A DNA stretch of 46,808 nt from JANYJJ01 sp038241115 (GTDB taxonomy: Bacteria; Pseudomonadota; Gammaproteobacteria; Burkholderiales; Burkholderiaceae_C), in NCBI GenBank assembly GCA_038241115.1, contig JBBRGA010000007.1, positions 1 to 46,808 on the forward strand, written 5' to 3'. This document shows, one piece after another, positions 1-8,619 of the stretch. The first letter of the stretch is position 1; the number at the start of each line of letters is the position of its first letter. The notes below the pieces were generated by a model. It was not told the origin of the DNA and did not search any database. It saw nothing but the letters and a program-made list of their open reading frames with translations. A program made the position numbers and the translations under genes.

Positions 1-675
1 ACTGCCACTCTCGCCAGCTTCCTGGTTCTTCACGGCCAGCCAAGCAGCGGTCAATTGATCAGAAACAAGCTGTGCGTGAGCCACAGCACGCAGCGTCGGT
101 TCAGGCTTGGTGAAGCGCCATGGCCGCACGCTGGGCCAGAGTTGTGCCCATGCAATGCGGTCTTGGCCGCTCAGTACCAAATTAATGTCGCCGTAGTGGT
201 CGGTCGATGCCTTGGTTGCAGTGGCGTCTTGGTTCGCAGCTTCGCCAGAGCCTTTTTTGTGCAGAAGCAAACCCGCCGAAGCCAACCTCTTGAGCGGCAG
301 GTTAAAGGTGACTGTGAGCACGATGCCCACGCGCATGACGATGCGTTTATCGGTCAGTGTGTAGACGGTGGTTTTGGCCGTGAGCCACGCCAGCATCGTC
401 ACTGCGCCGATGCCCAAGAAGGCCAACGGCAAGATCCACCGCAGCGACAACAAAATTTGCGCGACGCCGGAGCCTGACCACAACAAATTGACCACGTGGG
501 CCAGCAGCAAAAACGAAAAGTAAAAAGCTACTTTGCGAATGTGAAAAACCCGACGTGCCATGGCACCGAAATCGGGTGATCCTTGCCAAAGAATTCGTTC
601 ATCCTTTGGCAACCTCTCGGGCAACCCGTACTGCGGCTCGAATTCATGCTCGTGCCCGTGACTCTCTATGCTCAT
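1..675 (-). CDS. puhB: PuhB, photosynthetic complex assembly protein (3' end cut by window edge)
   Basis: Membrane protein needed for assembly of the reaction centre-LH1 core complex. The frame opens with ATG at 675 and stays open for 225 codons to the window edge, so the stop is outside. The N-terminus is hydrophilic and His/Glu-rich (MSIESHGHEHEFEPQYGLPE). Membrane segments lie at about residues 48-66 and 71-99. They are followed by the stretch YTLTDKRIVMR, typical of the PH-like domain of PuhB and related proteins. It lies 80 bp downstream of puhA on the same strand, the usual place for puhB in purple bacteria. Family members are roughly 210-230 residues, so little is probably missing. The assignment rests on position plus this sequence pattern. 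Confidence 0.88.
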   Translation of the reverse strand, partial: MSIESHGHEHEFEPQYGLPERLPKDERILWQGSPDFGAMARRVFHIRKVAFYFSFLLLAHVVNLLWSGSGVAQILLSLRWILPLAFLGIGAVTMLAWLTAKTTVYTLTDKRIVMRVGIVLTVTFNLPLKRLASAGLLLHKKGSGEAANQDATATKASTDHYGDINLVLSGQDRIAWAQLWPSVRPWRFTKPEPTLRAVAHAQLVSDQLTAAWLAVKNQEAGESGS

Positions 676-755
676 CAAACCTCTCCATCAGTTGTCAAGA
701 CGCAGCCGCTGTGGCTTGGCTCTGCTGCGCCCCAAACTGAATTAAATCGCTGCAG

Positions 756-1535
756 TTAAACAATTGCCTCAACGCGCTTGGGATCGGCGTAAAAGGTGCC
801 GGCTCCGTAATAGGCGCTGATTTTTTCCTCTTCCAGCATGGTGACTTGGTCGGGGTTGCGCAGGCCAGGCACGTCGGCAAAGTGCATGCCGTAAATGGCG
901 TTGACCTCAATCTTGTTGCGATGAATGCGCGCAAACGGAATGGGCAACAGCACAAGGCGTGTGGGCGCGTTGGCACCGTTACCCGCGACTTCCACTTCAA
1001 GGAACCGGAACATCATCTCGGCAGTGTCAAGCCAGATGTCGCGCACCACGCCGCCTTGTTTGCCGTCACCGCCCATGACAGGCAGGCCGCGCGGATCGAC
1101 GTCTTGGTGGGCCACGCCGTGCTCCTTCATGACGCGCAGCGGCTGAATCAGCGGGGTGCCGTGCGATGTCATGTCAGGCACATCAGCCCGCATGGCATAG
1201 GCCCCCGGACCGACGCCCGCAAACATCGGGTTGCCAATGGGCTCGATCGGTGAGCCAGGCGATGCAGCCGTGGAGCGGGCGCTGTACTCGGGTTCCGGAC
1301 GGTGCAGTTCGGGGACGGTCACGCTTTTGCCGCCCGCCAGCTTGTAGGTTTTGGGTTCAGGAATGGGCCAGCCCGTGATCACCGCGGTGCCCATGCTGTC
1401 GGACTCCATGGGAAAGCCTTCGCGGTGACCTTCTCGCACGAGGTAAAAAATGAGGCCAAAGAAAAACGCCCAGAACAGGTAGAGCAAGACCTGGGGCAGG
1501 TCGAGATAACCAGTGATGTAGCCAACGGTTTGCAT
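756..1535 (-). CDS. puhA: Photosynthetic reaction centre H subunit
   Basis: The H subunit caps the cytoplasmic face of the L/M reaction centre and helps route protons to the secondary quinone. The 259-residue product has the family's single N-terminal transmembrane helix (about residues 12-32, in YLDLPQVLLYLFWAFFFGLI) after the short MQTVGYITGY start. It continues with the conserved REGFPMESD segment and a soluble beta-rich PRC-barrel-like domain ending in a segment with YYGAGTFYADP. The length matches the family (about 250-260). A strong AAGGAG sequence lies just before the ATG. It is 22 bp downstream of lhaA and upstream of puhB, the canonical superoperon order. The L and M subunit genes (pufLM) are not in this window. 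Confidence 0.97.
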   Translation of the reverse strand: MQTVGYITGYLDLPQVLLYLFWAFFFGLIFYLVREGHREGFPMESDSMGTAVITGWPIPEPKTYKLAGGKSVTVPELHRPEPEYSARSTAASPGSPIEPIGNPMFAGVGPGAYAMRADVPDMTSHGTPLIQPLRVMKEHGVAHQDVDPRGLPVMGGDGKQGGVVRDIWLDTAEMMFRFLEVEVAGNGANAPTRLVLLPIPFARIHRNKIEVNAIYGMHFADVPGLRNPDQVTMLEEEKISAYYGAGTFYADPKRVEAIV

Positions 1536-1557
1536 GGTGCCTTCTCCTTGATGAGGC

Positions 1558-3063
1558 TTAGCGGGACAACTCGGACAAGCCGAACGGTTGCGGGGGTGAC
1601 ATTTGCGGTGCGCTTTTCATTGCGACTTTCGTTGCGGGCGTTGTTGAAGGCATCAACGATGTCCGAGACGAATTCATGGCGTTGCGCCCCACCAGCGGGC
1701 CGATGGCCACCAGTGTGATGAACAGCAACAAAATCTCTATGTGATAGACCACGCTGTAGCCGGTGGAAGGCGTGTTCATGCCCACGCCGAGCGCACCACT
1801 GGAAGCAAGACCGGTGACCACGTCACGCAGAGCACCGCCGAAAAACATCGACAGTCCGGCTGCGGTTGATTGAATCGCACCCCATGTGCCCAGCGCCAAG
1901 GCCGTGAAACCTGTGTTTTCCAAACGCATGGCGGTGTACAGCGTACCGACGGCAAACAAACCGCCACCAAAACCGATTCCCAACGCGCCGAGTCGAAACA
2001 ACCAAGGCGCGTCCAGCGGCGCTGAAAAGATCACTGCTGAAAATGCAGGCAAGCCGGCCAGCGCGCCGTAGGCCGCCAAACGAAGCGGATCGGCGGCGCG
2101 CGACAACAATCGCCCGGCCAACACAAAGCCCAGCAACGCACCACCTGCCAGCAGGCCGCTGAGCGCACTTGTCGCACCCACGCTGAGCTTCAAAATCTCG
2201 CCTCCGTAGGGCTCCAAGATGATGTCTTGCATGTTGAAGGCCATGGTGCCCAAGAAGGTGGCCCACAGGAATCGACGTGTGCGGGCGCTGGCAATAAAAC
2301 GCTGCCACACCTCGCGAAAAGGTGGCGGTTTGTTGACCTTCATATCAGCCACACGCTGCGGATTGCGTGGCTCTTGTTTCCACAACGCGAAGGCGTTGAC
2401 GATGAGCACGAACAAGGCTGAACCCTGCACGGTTTGAACCAGGCGCTGCGGGCTGAAGTCGGCCAGCAACAGGCTGAAAACCACACTGCCGCACACCGCA
2501 CCCACCAGCAACATCACGTACATCAATGCCACTACCTTGGGGCGCGTTTCATCGCTGGCTTGATCTGTGGCCAAAGCCAATCCCGCGGTTTGCGAGGTTT
2601 GCAAACCCGCCCCCACCGCCAGGAAAGCCAGCGCCGCCACGGCTGGACCGAACCACGACGGCACGGCGACGGCATTCCCCCCAGACAACACCAACAAGGC
2701 AAACGGCATGACCGCCAAGCCAAAGAATTGAATCAGCGTGCCACCCCACATGTAAGGCACGCGCTTCCAGCCAAACGCCGAGCGGTGGGTGTCCGAGTGA
2801 TAGCCGGTGATGGCGCGAAACGGTGCCACGAGCAAGGGCAACGCCAACATCAGCGACACCAACCAGGCCGCCACATCGAGCTCGACAATCATCACGCGGT
2901 TCAGTGTTCCGATCATCAGCGCGGTGATCGCGCCCATGGTGAACTTGAACAGCGACAGGCGGAGCAAGCGCGGCAATGGCAAATCAGCGCTGGCCACGTC
3001 GGCGAACGGCAGCCACTCTGCCGGCATGCGACGCGCCCACTTGCCGAAGGTTTTCGCTCTCAC
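1558..3063 (-). CDS. lhaA: LhaA, light-harvesting 1 assembly protein (PucC/BCD transporter family)
   Basis: Polytopic membrane protein of the PucC/LhaA branch of the major facilitator superfamily. It helps insert or assemble LH1 and possibly handles bacteriochlorophyll during assembly. The 501-residue protein has about 12 hydrophobic segments. Family-typical stretches near the N-terminus include WLPFADVASADLPLPRLLRL, GTLNRVMIVEL and YHSDTHRSAFGWKRVPYMWG. The chosen start is GTG at 3063; an ATG 12 codons later (MPAEWLPFAD) is a plausible alternative. Its place between bchM and puhA separates LhaA from its paralogue PucC, which is linked to LH2 genes. The last ~40 residues are Ser/Thr/Pro-rich and low in complexity. 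Confidence 0.93.
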   Translation of the reverse strand: MRAKTFGKWARRMPAEWLPFADVASADLPLPRLLRLSLFKFTMGAITALMIGTLNRVMIVELDVAAWLVSLMLALPLLVAPFRAITGYHSDTHRSAFGWKRVPYMWGGTLIQFFGLAVMPFALLVLSGGNAVAVPSWFGPAVAALAFLAVGAGLQTSQTAGLALATDQASDETRPKVVALMYVMLLVGAVCGSVVFSLLLADFSPQRLVQTVQGSALFVLIVNAFALWKQEPRNPQRVADMKVNKPPPFREVWQRFIASARTRRFLWATFLGTMAFNMQDIILEPYGGEILKLSVGATSALSGLLAGGALLGFVLAGRLLSRAADPLRLAAYGALAGLPAFSAVIFSAPLDAPWLFRLGALGIGFGGGLFAVGTLYTAMRLENTGFTALALGTWGAIQSTAAGLSMFFGGALRDVVTGLASSGALGVGMNTPSTGYSVVYHIEILLLFITLVAIGPLVGRNAMNSSRTSLMPSTTPATKVAMKSAPQMSPPQPFGLSELSR

Positions 3064-3102
3064 TCGACTGTTCTCACTGAATTGCTTTCATGGCGCGCCA
3101 CC

Positions 3103-3873
3103 TCAAGCTTTTTTCAACTCGAGCGCTTGCGACTTGTAGAAGCCGCTGGACACGCGTTGCGTGCGACCGGATTGCCATGATTTCAAGTTGTCGTCCTGAG
3201 CCATCAGGCTCAGAATTTTGTCTTTGGCCATAGGCTCAAGCCAAGGCGCACGGTCACGGCGCGGCAGCATGCGGCCGATGGAAATCATCGCTGCCAGCAG
3301 CGGGGTGCGCGGCGCATAAGTAAAAACGATGGACGCTGAAGTGCGCGCTGCCAATTGCGACAAGGCCTTCACCGCGTCGGTGGTGTCGTAATGAATGATG
3401 GAATCCATTGCGACCACATGGTCGAAGTGGCCCAACTCCGGGTCCAGCATGTCACCGCTGCAAAACTCTATCGTGCCGCGCAAGTCGGCCGGCAAACGGT
3501 CGCGCGCCAAATTCACCAAAGTAGGCGACAAGTCGATCGCCACCACATGCGCGCCACGGCGTGCGGCTTCCACCGCCAATGCACCGGTGCCGCAACCGGC
3601 GTCCAGGATGCGCTGGCCGCTGAGGTCTTGCGGCAGCCACGACAGCAAGGTGCTGCGCATTTGATCGCGGCCAGCGCGCACGGTGGTGCGAATGCGGCCC
3701 ACCGGAGCGTCGGACGTGAGCGTGGCCCAAGCGGCCACGGCAGTGCGGTCGAAGTAGTTTTGAATCTGGCCGCGGCGGTCGGCGTATGTGGTGCTGTTCA
3801 CCGAACTGGTCACCACCGAGGTGGTCGCCGCGCTGGTCAAAACACCGGCCGCAGAAGGAGAAGTCGTTTCCAT
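3103..3873 (-). CDS. bchM: Magnesium-protoporphyrin IX O-methyltransferase
   Basis: Transfers a methyl group from S-adenosylmethionine to the C13 propionate of Mg-protoporphyrin IX, the step after the Mg-chelatase. The class I methyltransferase motif ILDAGCGTGALAVEAARRG is clear, followed by the acidic strand VVAIDLS. The C-terminal part (RTQRVSSGFYKSQALELKKA) is typical of BchM. I place the start at ATG 3873 (METTSPSAAG), 10 nt after the bchL stop, rather than at an upstream in-frame ATG inside bchL. This gives 256 residues, slightly longer than the ~225-240 usual because of a Ser/Thr-rich N-terminus. The order bchL-bchM-lhaA is canonical. Confidence 0.95.
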   Translation of the reverse strand: METTSPSAAGVLTSAATTSVVTSSVNSTTYADRRGQIQNYFDRTAVAAWATLTSDAPVGRIRTTVRAGRDQMRSTLLSWLPQDLSGQRILDAGCGTGALAVEAARRGAHVVAIDLSPTLVNLARDRLPADLRGTIEFCSGDMLDPELGHFDHVVAMDSIIHYDTTDAVKALSQLAARTSASIVFTYAPRTPLLAAMISIGRMLPRRDRAPWLEPMAKDKILSLMAQDDNLKSWQSGRTQRVSSGFYKSQALELKKA

Positions 3874-3883
3874 CAGAGGCCGC

Positions 3884-4807
3884 TCAATCAAAACCCAACA
3901 GATCAAAAATGTCGCGGTCTTTCATGGGCACCGCGTTCATAGGCTCCACGCCCAACCACAGCGATGCGGCCAAGCGCATGTACTCTTTTTGAACCGCTTC
4001 CAACTCGGGTGAATGCTCCATCTCAAAAAGCGTGCACTTCTTCAGACGGCTGCGACGGATCACGTCCAGATCAGGGAAATGCGCGGCCAGCTTCAGGCCA
4101 ATTTGGTTGTTGTATTTGTCAATCTGGTCGGTGTCCTTGCTGCGGTTGGCAATCACGCCGCCCAAACAGACGTTGTAGTTTTTGGCCTTGGCACCGATGG
4201 CCTGAACGATGCGGTTCATCGCGAAGATGGAATCGAAGTCGTTTGCGGTGACGATGAGGGCGCGGTCAGCGTGCTGCAAAGGTGCCGCAAAACCGCCGCA
4301 AACAACGTCGCCCAGCACATCAAAAATCACCACATCGGTGTCTTCAAGCAGGTGGTGTTCTTTGAGCAATTTGACGGTCTGGCCCACCACATAACCGCCG
4401 CAGCCGGTGCCTGCGGGCGGGCCACCGGCCTCCACACACATCACGCCGTTGTAGCCCGGGAATACAAAGTCTTCAACGCGCAACTCTTCGGCATGGAAAT
4501 CAACCGACTCCAGCACGTCGATGACGGTTGGCAACATCTTCTTCGTCAGCGTGAAGGTGGAGTCGTGCTTGGGATCGCAGCCAATTTGCAGCACGCGTTT
4601 GCCTAACTTGGAGAACGCCGCCGACAAATTGCTCGAGGTGGTGCTCTTGCCGATGCCGCCTTTGCCGTAGATGGCAAACACTTTGGCGTTGCCAATTTTC
4701 ATGTTCGGGTCAAGCTCAACCTGTTGGCTGCCCTCGCCGTCCAAGCGCAGATTGGTTCGTTGGCCGACACGCTTGATGTCAGGCATAGGGACGGTGGTCA
4801 CGCTCAT
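3884..4807 (-). CDS. bchL: Dark-operative protochlorophyllide reductase, ATP-binding iron-sulfur subunit BchL
   Basis: Homodimeric NifH-like reductase that passes electrons, with ATP hydrolysis, to the BchN-BchB component to reduce protochlorophyllide without light. The P-loop YGKGGIGKS spans residues 47-55. The two cysteines that bridge the 4Fe-4S cluster between subunits are Cys136 (GTGCGGY) and Cys170 (DVVCGGF). The 307-residue length is normal. The ATG overlaps the bchH stop by four bases (ATGA), indicating coupled translation with bchH, and bchM follows after 10 nt. NifH itself is excluded by the photosynthetic context and the N-terminal extension typical of BchL. Confidence 0.98.
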   Translation of the reverse strand: MSVTTVPMPDIKRVGQRTNLRLDGEGSQQVELDPNMKIGNAKVFAIYGKGGIGKSTTSSNLSAAFSKLGKRVLQIGCDPKHDSTFTLTKKMLPTVIDVLESVDFHAEELRVEDFVFPGYNGVMCVEAGGPPAGTGCGGYVVGQTVKLLKEHHLLEDTDVVIFDVLGDVVCGGFAAPLQHADRALIVTANDFDSIFAMNRIVQAIGAKAKNYNVCLGGVIANRSKDTDQIDKYNNQIGLKLAAHFPDLDVIRRSRLKKCTLFEMEHSPELEAVQKEYMRLAASLWLGVEPMNAVPMKDRDIFDLLGFD

Positions 4808-7800
4808 GCGGATGCTCCTGTTGTTGTGTTGTCAACAAACACGCCTTCAAGTCGGTCTTCCAACTCTTCTCCGGCCAAACGAAGCGCTGCCAAAGTGGCG
4901 GCGTCGGGTTGCCAGTAATTGCGGTCTGAAGCTTCGATGAGCCGGTTGGCCACACGGGCCGACGCGGTGGGGTTCAGCTCGGCCAAACGCTTGCGCATTT
5001 CTGGGTCGAGCATGAAGGTTTCTGAAAGCTGCTTGTAGACCCAAGGCTGTACTTGCCCCGTGGTTGCCGACCAGCCCATGGTGTTGGTGACGTGCACTTC
5101 GATTTGGCGCACGCCTTCGTAGCCCGACTTCAACATGCCTTCAAACCACTTGGGGTTTAGCATGCGGGTGCGGGTTTCCAGCGACACCTGCTCGGACAAC
5201 GAACGCACCGCGCCGCCGCCCGTGGTTTGGTCACCGATGTAAACCGGGGGCGTCTTGCCGCCTTTGGCACGTTTCACGGCACCGGTGATGCCGCCCAAGG
5301 TGTCGAAGTAGTTGTCTACCGTGGTGACGCCCAACTCGACCGAGTCAAGGTTTTGATAGGTCAGGTCAACATCGGCCAGCACGCTTTGCAGCAGCGCAGC
5401 CTGGCGCACTGGCTTGCCATTTCGGCCGTAGGCAAAACCTTTGCGACGCGAATAAGTTTCGGCCAGCTCGCCCTCGTCGCCCCAACGGCTGCTTTCCACC
5501 AAGTTGTTGACGTTGGCGCCATAAGCGCCCTCGTCGTTGCCGTACACGCGCATGGAAGCGATCTCCAGCGTGCAGCCGTGTTCCAGCTGATACGCGATGG
5601 CGTGCTTGCGGATGAAGTTTTGCTCGAGCGGCTCATCGGCGGCTGCGGCCATGAATGCCGACTCTGCGAGCAGCTTGATTTGCAACGGCATCAGGTCGCG
5701 GAAGATGCCCGACAAGGTGATGACGACGTCGATGCGCGGGCGACCCAGTTCGGCCAGCGGAATCAAGGTGGCACCTGCAATGCGGCCGTAGCTGTCAAAG
5801 CGCGGCAGCGCACCCATGAGCGCCAAAGCCTGCGCAATCGGCCCGCCTTCGCTCTTCAGGTTGTCGCTGCCCCAAAGCACGATGGCAATCGATTCGGGCA
5901 GCTTGCCGCTGTCTTGCATGGCTCGGTCTATCAGCAGTTGTGCTTGCGCTGCGCCGTCCTTCACTGCGAAAGCACTTGGAATCTTGAACGGATCGAAGCC
6001 GTGCAGATTGCGGCCGGTTGGCAGCACTTCGGGGGTTCGCAAAATGTCGCCGCCCGGCGCGGGTTTGATGAACCTGCCGTCGAGGGCTCGCAGCAACGCA
6101 GCCACTTCGGTTTCTTCGGCCAATTGATGGTCATAACCAATCAGCTGATTCAAGTCGGCCAAGGCAGCATCGTCTTGCGGTGCGCCGATGAACTTCAGTG
6201 CCTGCGCGGCGCTGCTGCCCGCAACGATGGCCTGCACGGCCGCCTTGGCTGGAATGCGTCCGTGGGTGGCTTCGGCCATGGCCATGAGCATCTCCACCCG
6301 CTCGGCAGCGTCGGGTGCGCGGCCCACCACATGCAAGCCTTGAGGAATCAGCGTGTACTCGAGTTGCAGCATATCGGCCGACAGCTGAGCCACGCGCGCA
6401 TCTGCGTTGCCCGCCAGAGTCAGGTCCCACAAAGGCGCGGCCGCCAACAAATCAAGCTCGGCGGCCTGCGATTGGATGAGCACTGCCAAATCGGCGCGGC
6501 TGTTTACGTTGGCAGCGGCGTCTGCATCGCTGGTGCGCCAGCGGTCGATGCTGGACTTCAAATCAATCAACCCTTTGTACAGGCCCGCCTGGCCAACGGG
6601 CGGCGTCAGGTAGCTGATGAGCGTGGCGCAGGAACGGCGCTTGGCAATCGCCCCTTCGGAAGGGTTGTTGGACGCGTACAAATAGATGTTGGGCATGTCG
6701 CCGATCAGGCGGTCTGGCCAGCAGGCGCCTGACATTCCCGATTGTTTGCCCGGCATGAATTCCAAAGCACCGTGGGTACCGAAGTGGAGAACCGCGTGCG
6801 CTTTGAAGTCTTCGCGCAGGTAGCGATAAAACGCTGAGAACGCGTGCGTCGGTGCCAAGCCCTGTTCGAACAACAGGCGCATCGGGTCGCCCTCGTACCC
6901 GAACGACGGTTGCACGCAAATCAGCACGTTGCCGTACTGCTTGCCAAGCACCATGATGGACTGGCCGTTGCTGAGTTGCTTGCCGGGCGCGGGGCCCCAC
7001 TGGGCTTCAATTTGCGGCAGCCAGCGCTCGCGGCGAACGTGGTCGTCGGCCGATATCAATGTGTGTACGTTGGCGTCGGCGCCGTGCAGTGCGGCGTTGC
7101 CGATCAAAACGCTGTCGCGCAGCACGTTCACATCGGCAGGCAGGTCCACCGAGTAGCCCTGAGCTTTCATGGCGGCCAGTGTGTTGAACATCGACTCAAA
7201 CACCGACAAATAGGCAGCGCTGCCGATATTGCCGGCGTTGGGCGGGAAGTTGAACACCACCACCGCCACTTTGCGCTCTGCACGCTCGACCCGGCGCAGC
7301 GCGATCAACTTGCCAGTGCGAGCGGCCAGCATGATGGCCCGCTCAGGGCAGGTTTGCATGTCTTGTGCGTTGTCGGTGGCCTTGAATGTGCAGGCGTGGT
7401 GACAGCCCGTGCAAGTGACGCCCGGCGCGCCGGCGCGGCCACCGAACACGGTCGGGCTGGTGCCGCCGTCAAGCTCAGGAATGGCCACCATGATGGTGCT
7501 TTCCACAGGCAACAAACCGCGCGGCGATCCGCCCCATTGGTCGAGCGTTTGAAATTCCACCGGGTGCGCGGCGATGTACGGCACGTCCAGATGCGCCAGC
7601 ACTTCTTCTGCCGCCTTCGCGTCGTTGTAAGCCGGGCCACCCACCAGCGAAAAGCCGGTGAGCGAGACCACCGCATCCACCGCCACTTGGCCGCTCTGCA
7701 TGAAAAAACTTTCGATGGCCGGACGTGCATCCAGGCCGGCTGCAAACACCGGCAGCACGCGCAGGCCCTGTGCTTCCATCGCTGAAATCACCCAGTCGTA

Positions 7801-8619
7801 GTGACCCGCGTTGCCCGCCAACAAGTAAGAGCGCAACAACAGCAAGCCGACTGTGCCCTTTTGCTCAACCGCCAGACGAGGCAAATCGGAAGCGTTCGCG
7901 GACAAGCGACGCTCCATTCGCGGGTGGTAGACGCCGACATCCGGATACTCAACCGGCGCGGCAGCTTTGGCTGCACCGCGCAGCGCCTTGCGGTCGCCGT
8001 CAGCGTAGCGATCCACCAAAAAACGAACCATGTTGGCCATGTTCTCTTCCGAGCCACCCAGCCAATATTGCATCGTCAAAAAGTAAGACCGCACGTCCTG
8101 CGCCGTGCCGGGTATGAAACGCAGCATCTGCGGAATGCGGCGCAGCATTTTCATTTGCGCAGCGCCGCCGGCGCTGGGCTTGTCTTTGCCGCCTTCTTTG
8201 TTGCTGCCGCGCAGTTTTTTCAGCATTGCCATGGGGCCGCTGGCGGGCTTGCTCATGTCGAACTTGCCAAGCTTGGTGAGCTTGACAACTTCGCCGGCCG
8301 ACACCATGCAAATCATGGCGTCACAGGCATCGCGCCTTGCTTGCAGCGCGGGCAAGATGGGCAGGAAGTGGTCCTCCAAAAACACCGTGGCGGTCACGAT
8401 GATGTCGCCTTGCTCGATGTCGGCAACACAGCGCGCCGTCGCGTCAAGATCGCCGGTGTATTCCGACGCCGCGTGCAGGGACAACTGCAAACCTGGCATT
8501 TCGCGCAGCAAAGTCTTGCGTGCGCGGTCAGTGGCACTGGACACGTGTGTGTCCATTGTGATCAGCACGACCCGGATCGGGGTGTTCCGCTCAGCGAGCG
8601 AAGTGGGCTTTTGCGTCAT
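4804..8619 (-). CDS. bchH: Magnesium chelatase subunit H
   Basis: Large porphyrin-binding subunit of Mg-chelatase, which with BchI and BchD (not in this window) inserts Mg2+ into protoporphyrin IX. The 1271-residue product is of family length. It has the N-terminal PIRVVLITMDTHVSSA segment, a Cys-rich stretch VTCTGCHHACTFK in the middle third, and the CobN/BchH core signature LHFGTHGALEFMPGKQSG followed by NNPSEGAIAKRRS. The start is set at ATG 8619 (MTQKPTSLAERN), overlapping the end of bchB by 29 bases. An open frame extends further up into bchB but does not look like BchH. The stop overlaps the bchL start. Confidence 0.97.
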   Translation of the reverse strand: MTQKPTSLAERNTPIRVVLITMDTHVSSATDRARKTLLREMPGLQLSLHAASEYTGDLDATARCVADIEQGDIIVTATVFLEDHFLPILPALQARRDACDAMICMVSAGEVVKLTKLGKFDMSKPASGPMAMLKKLRGSNKEGGKDKPSAGGAAQMKMLRRIPQMLRFIPGTAQDVRSYFLTMQYWLGGSEENMANMVRFLVDRYADGDRKALRGAAKAAAPVEYPDVGVYHPRMERRLSANASDLPRLAVEQKGTVGLLLLRSYLLAGNAGHYDWVISAMEAQGLRVLPVFAAGLDARPAIESFFMQSGQVAVDAVVSLTGFSLVGGPAYNDAKAAEEVLAHLDVPYIAAHPVEFQTLDQWGGSPRGLLPVESTIMVAIPELDGGTSPTVFGGRAGAPGVTCTGCHHACTFKATDNAQDMQTCPERAIMLAARTGKLIALRRVERAERKVAVVVFNFPPNAGNIGSAAYLSVFESMFNTLAAMKAQGYSVDLPADVNVLRDSVLIGNAALHGADANVHTLISADDHVRRERWLPQIEAQWGPAPGKQLSNGQSIMVLGKQYGNVLICVQPSFGYEGDPMRLLFEQGLAPTHAFSAFYRYLREDFKAHAVLHFGTHGALEFMPGKQSGMSGACWPDRLIGDMPNIYLYASNNPSEGAIAKRRSCATLISYLTPPVGQAGLYKGLIDLKSSIDRWRTSDADAAANVNSRADLAVLIQSQAAELDLLAAAPLWDLTLAGNADARVAQLSADMLQLEYTLIPQGLHVVGRAPDAAERVEMLMAMAEATHGRIPAKAAVQAIVAGSSAAQALKFIGAPQDDAALADLNQLIGYDHQLAEETEVAALLRALDGRFIKPAPGGDILRTPEVLPTGRNLHGFDPFKIPSAFAVKDGAAQAQLLIDRAMQDSGKLPESIAIVLWGSDNLKSEGGPIAQALALMGALPRFDSYGRIAGATLIPLAELGRPRIDVVITLSGIFRDLMPLQIKLLAESAFMAAAADEPLEQNFIRKHAIAYQLEHGCTLEIASMRVYGNDEGAYGANVNNLVESSRWGDEGELAETYSRRKGFAYGRNGKPVRQAALLQSVLADVDLTYQNLDSVELGVTTVDNYFDTLGGITGAVKRAKGGKTPPVYIGDQTTGGGAVRSLSEQVSLETRTRMLNPKWFEGMLKSGYEGVRQIEVHVTNTMGWSATTGQVQPWVYKQLSETFMLDPEMRKRLAELNPTASARVANRLIEASDRNYWQPDAATLAALRLAGEELEDRLEGVFVDNTTTGASA

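Noticed and set aside
5227..6732. 501-codon open frame antisense to bchH
   Set aside because: It is a mirror of the strongly supported bchH frame in GC-rich DNA. Its translation is His/Gln/Arg-rich without domain marks.
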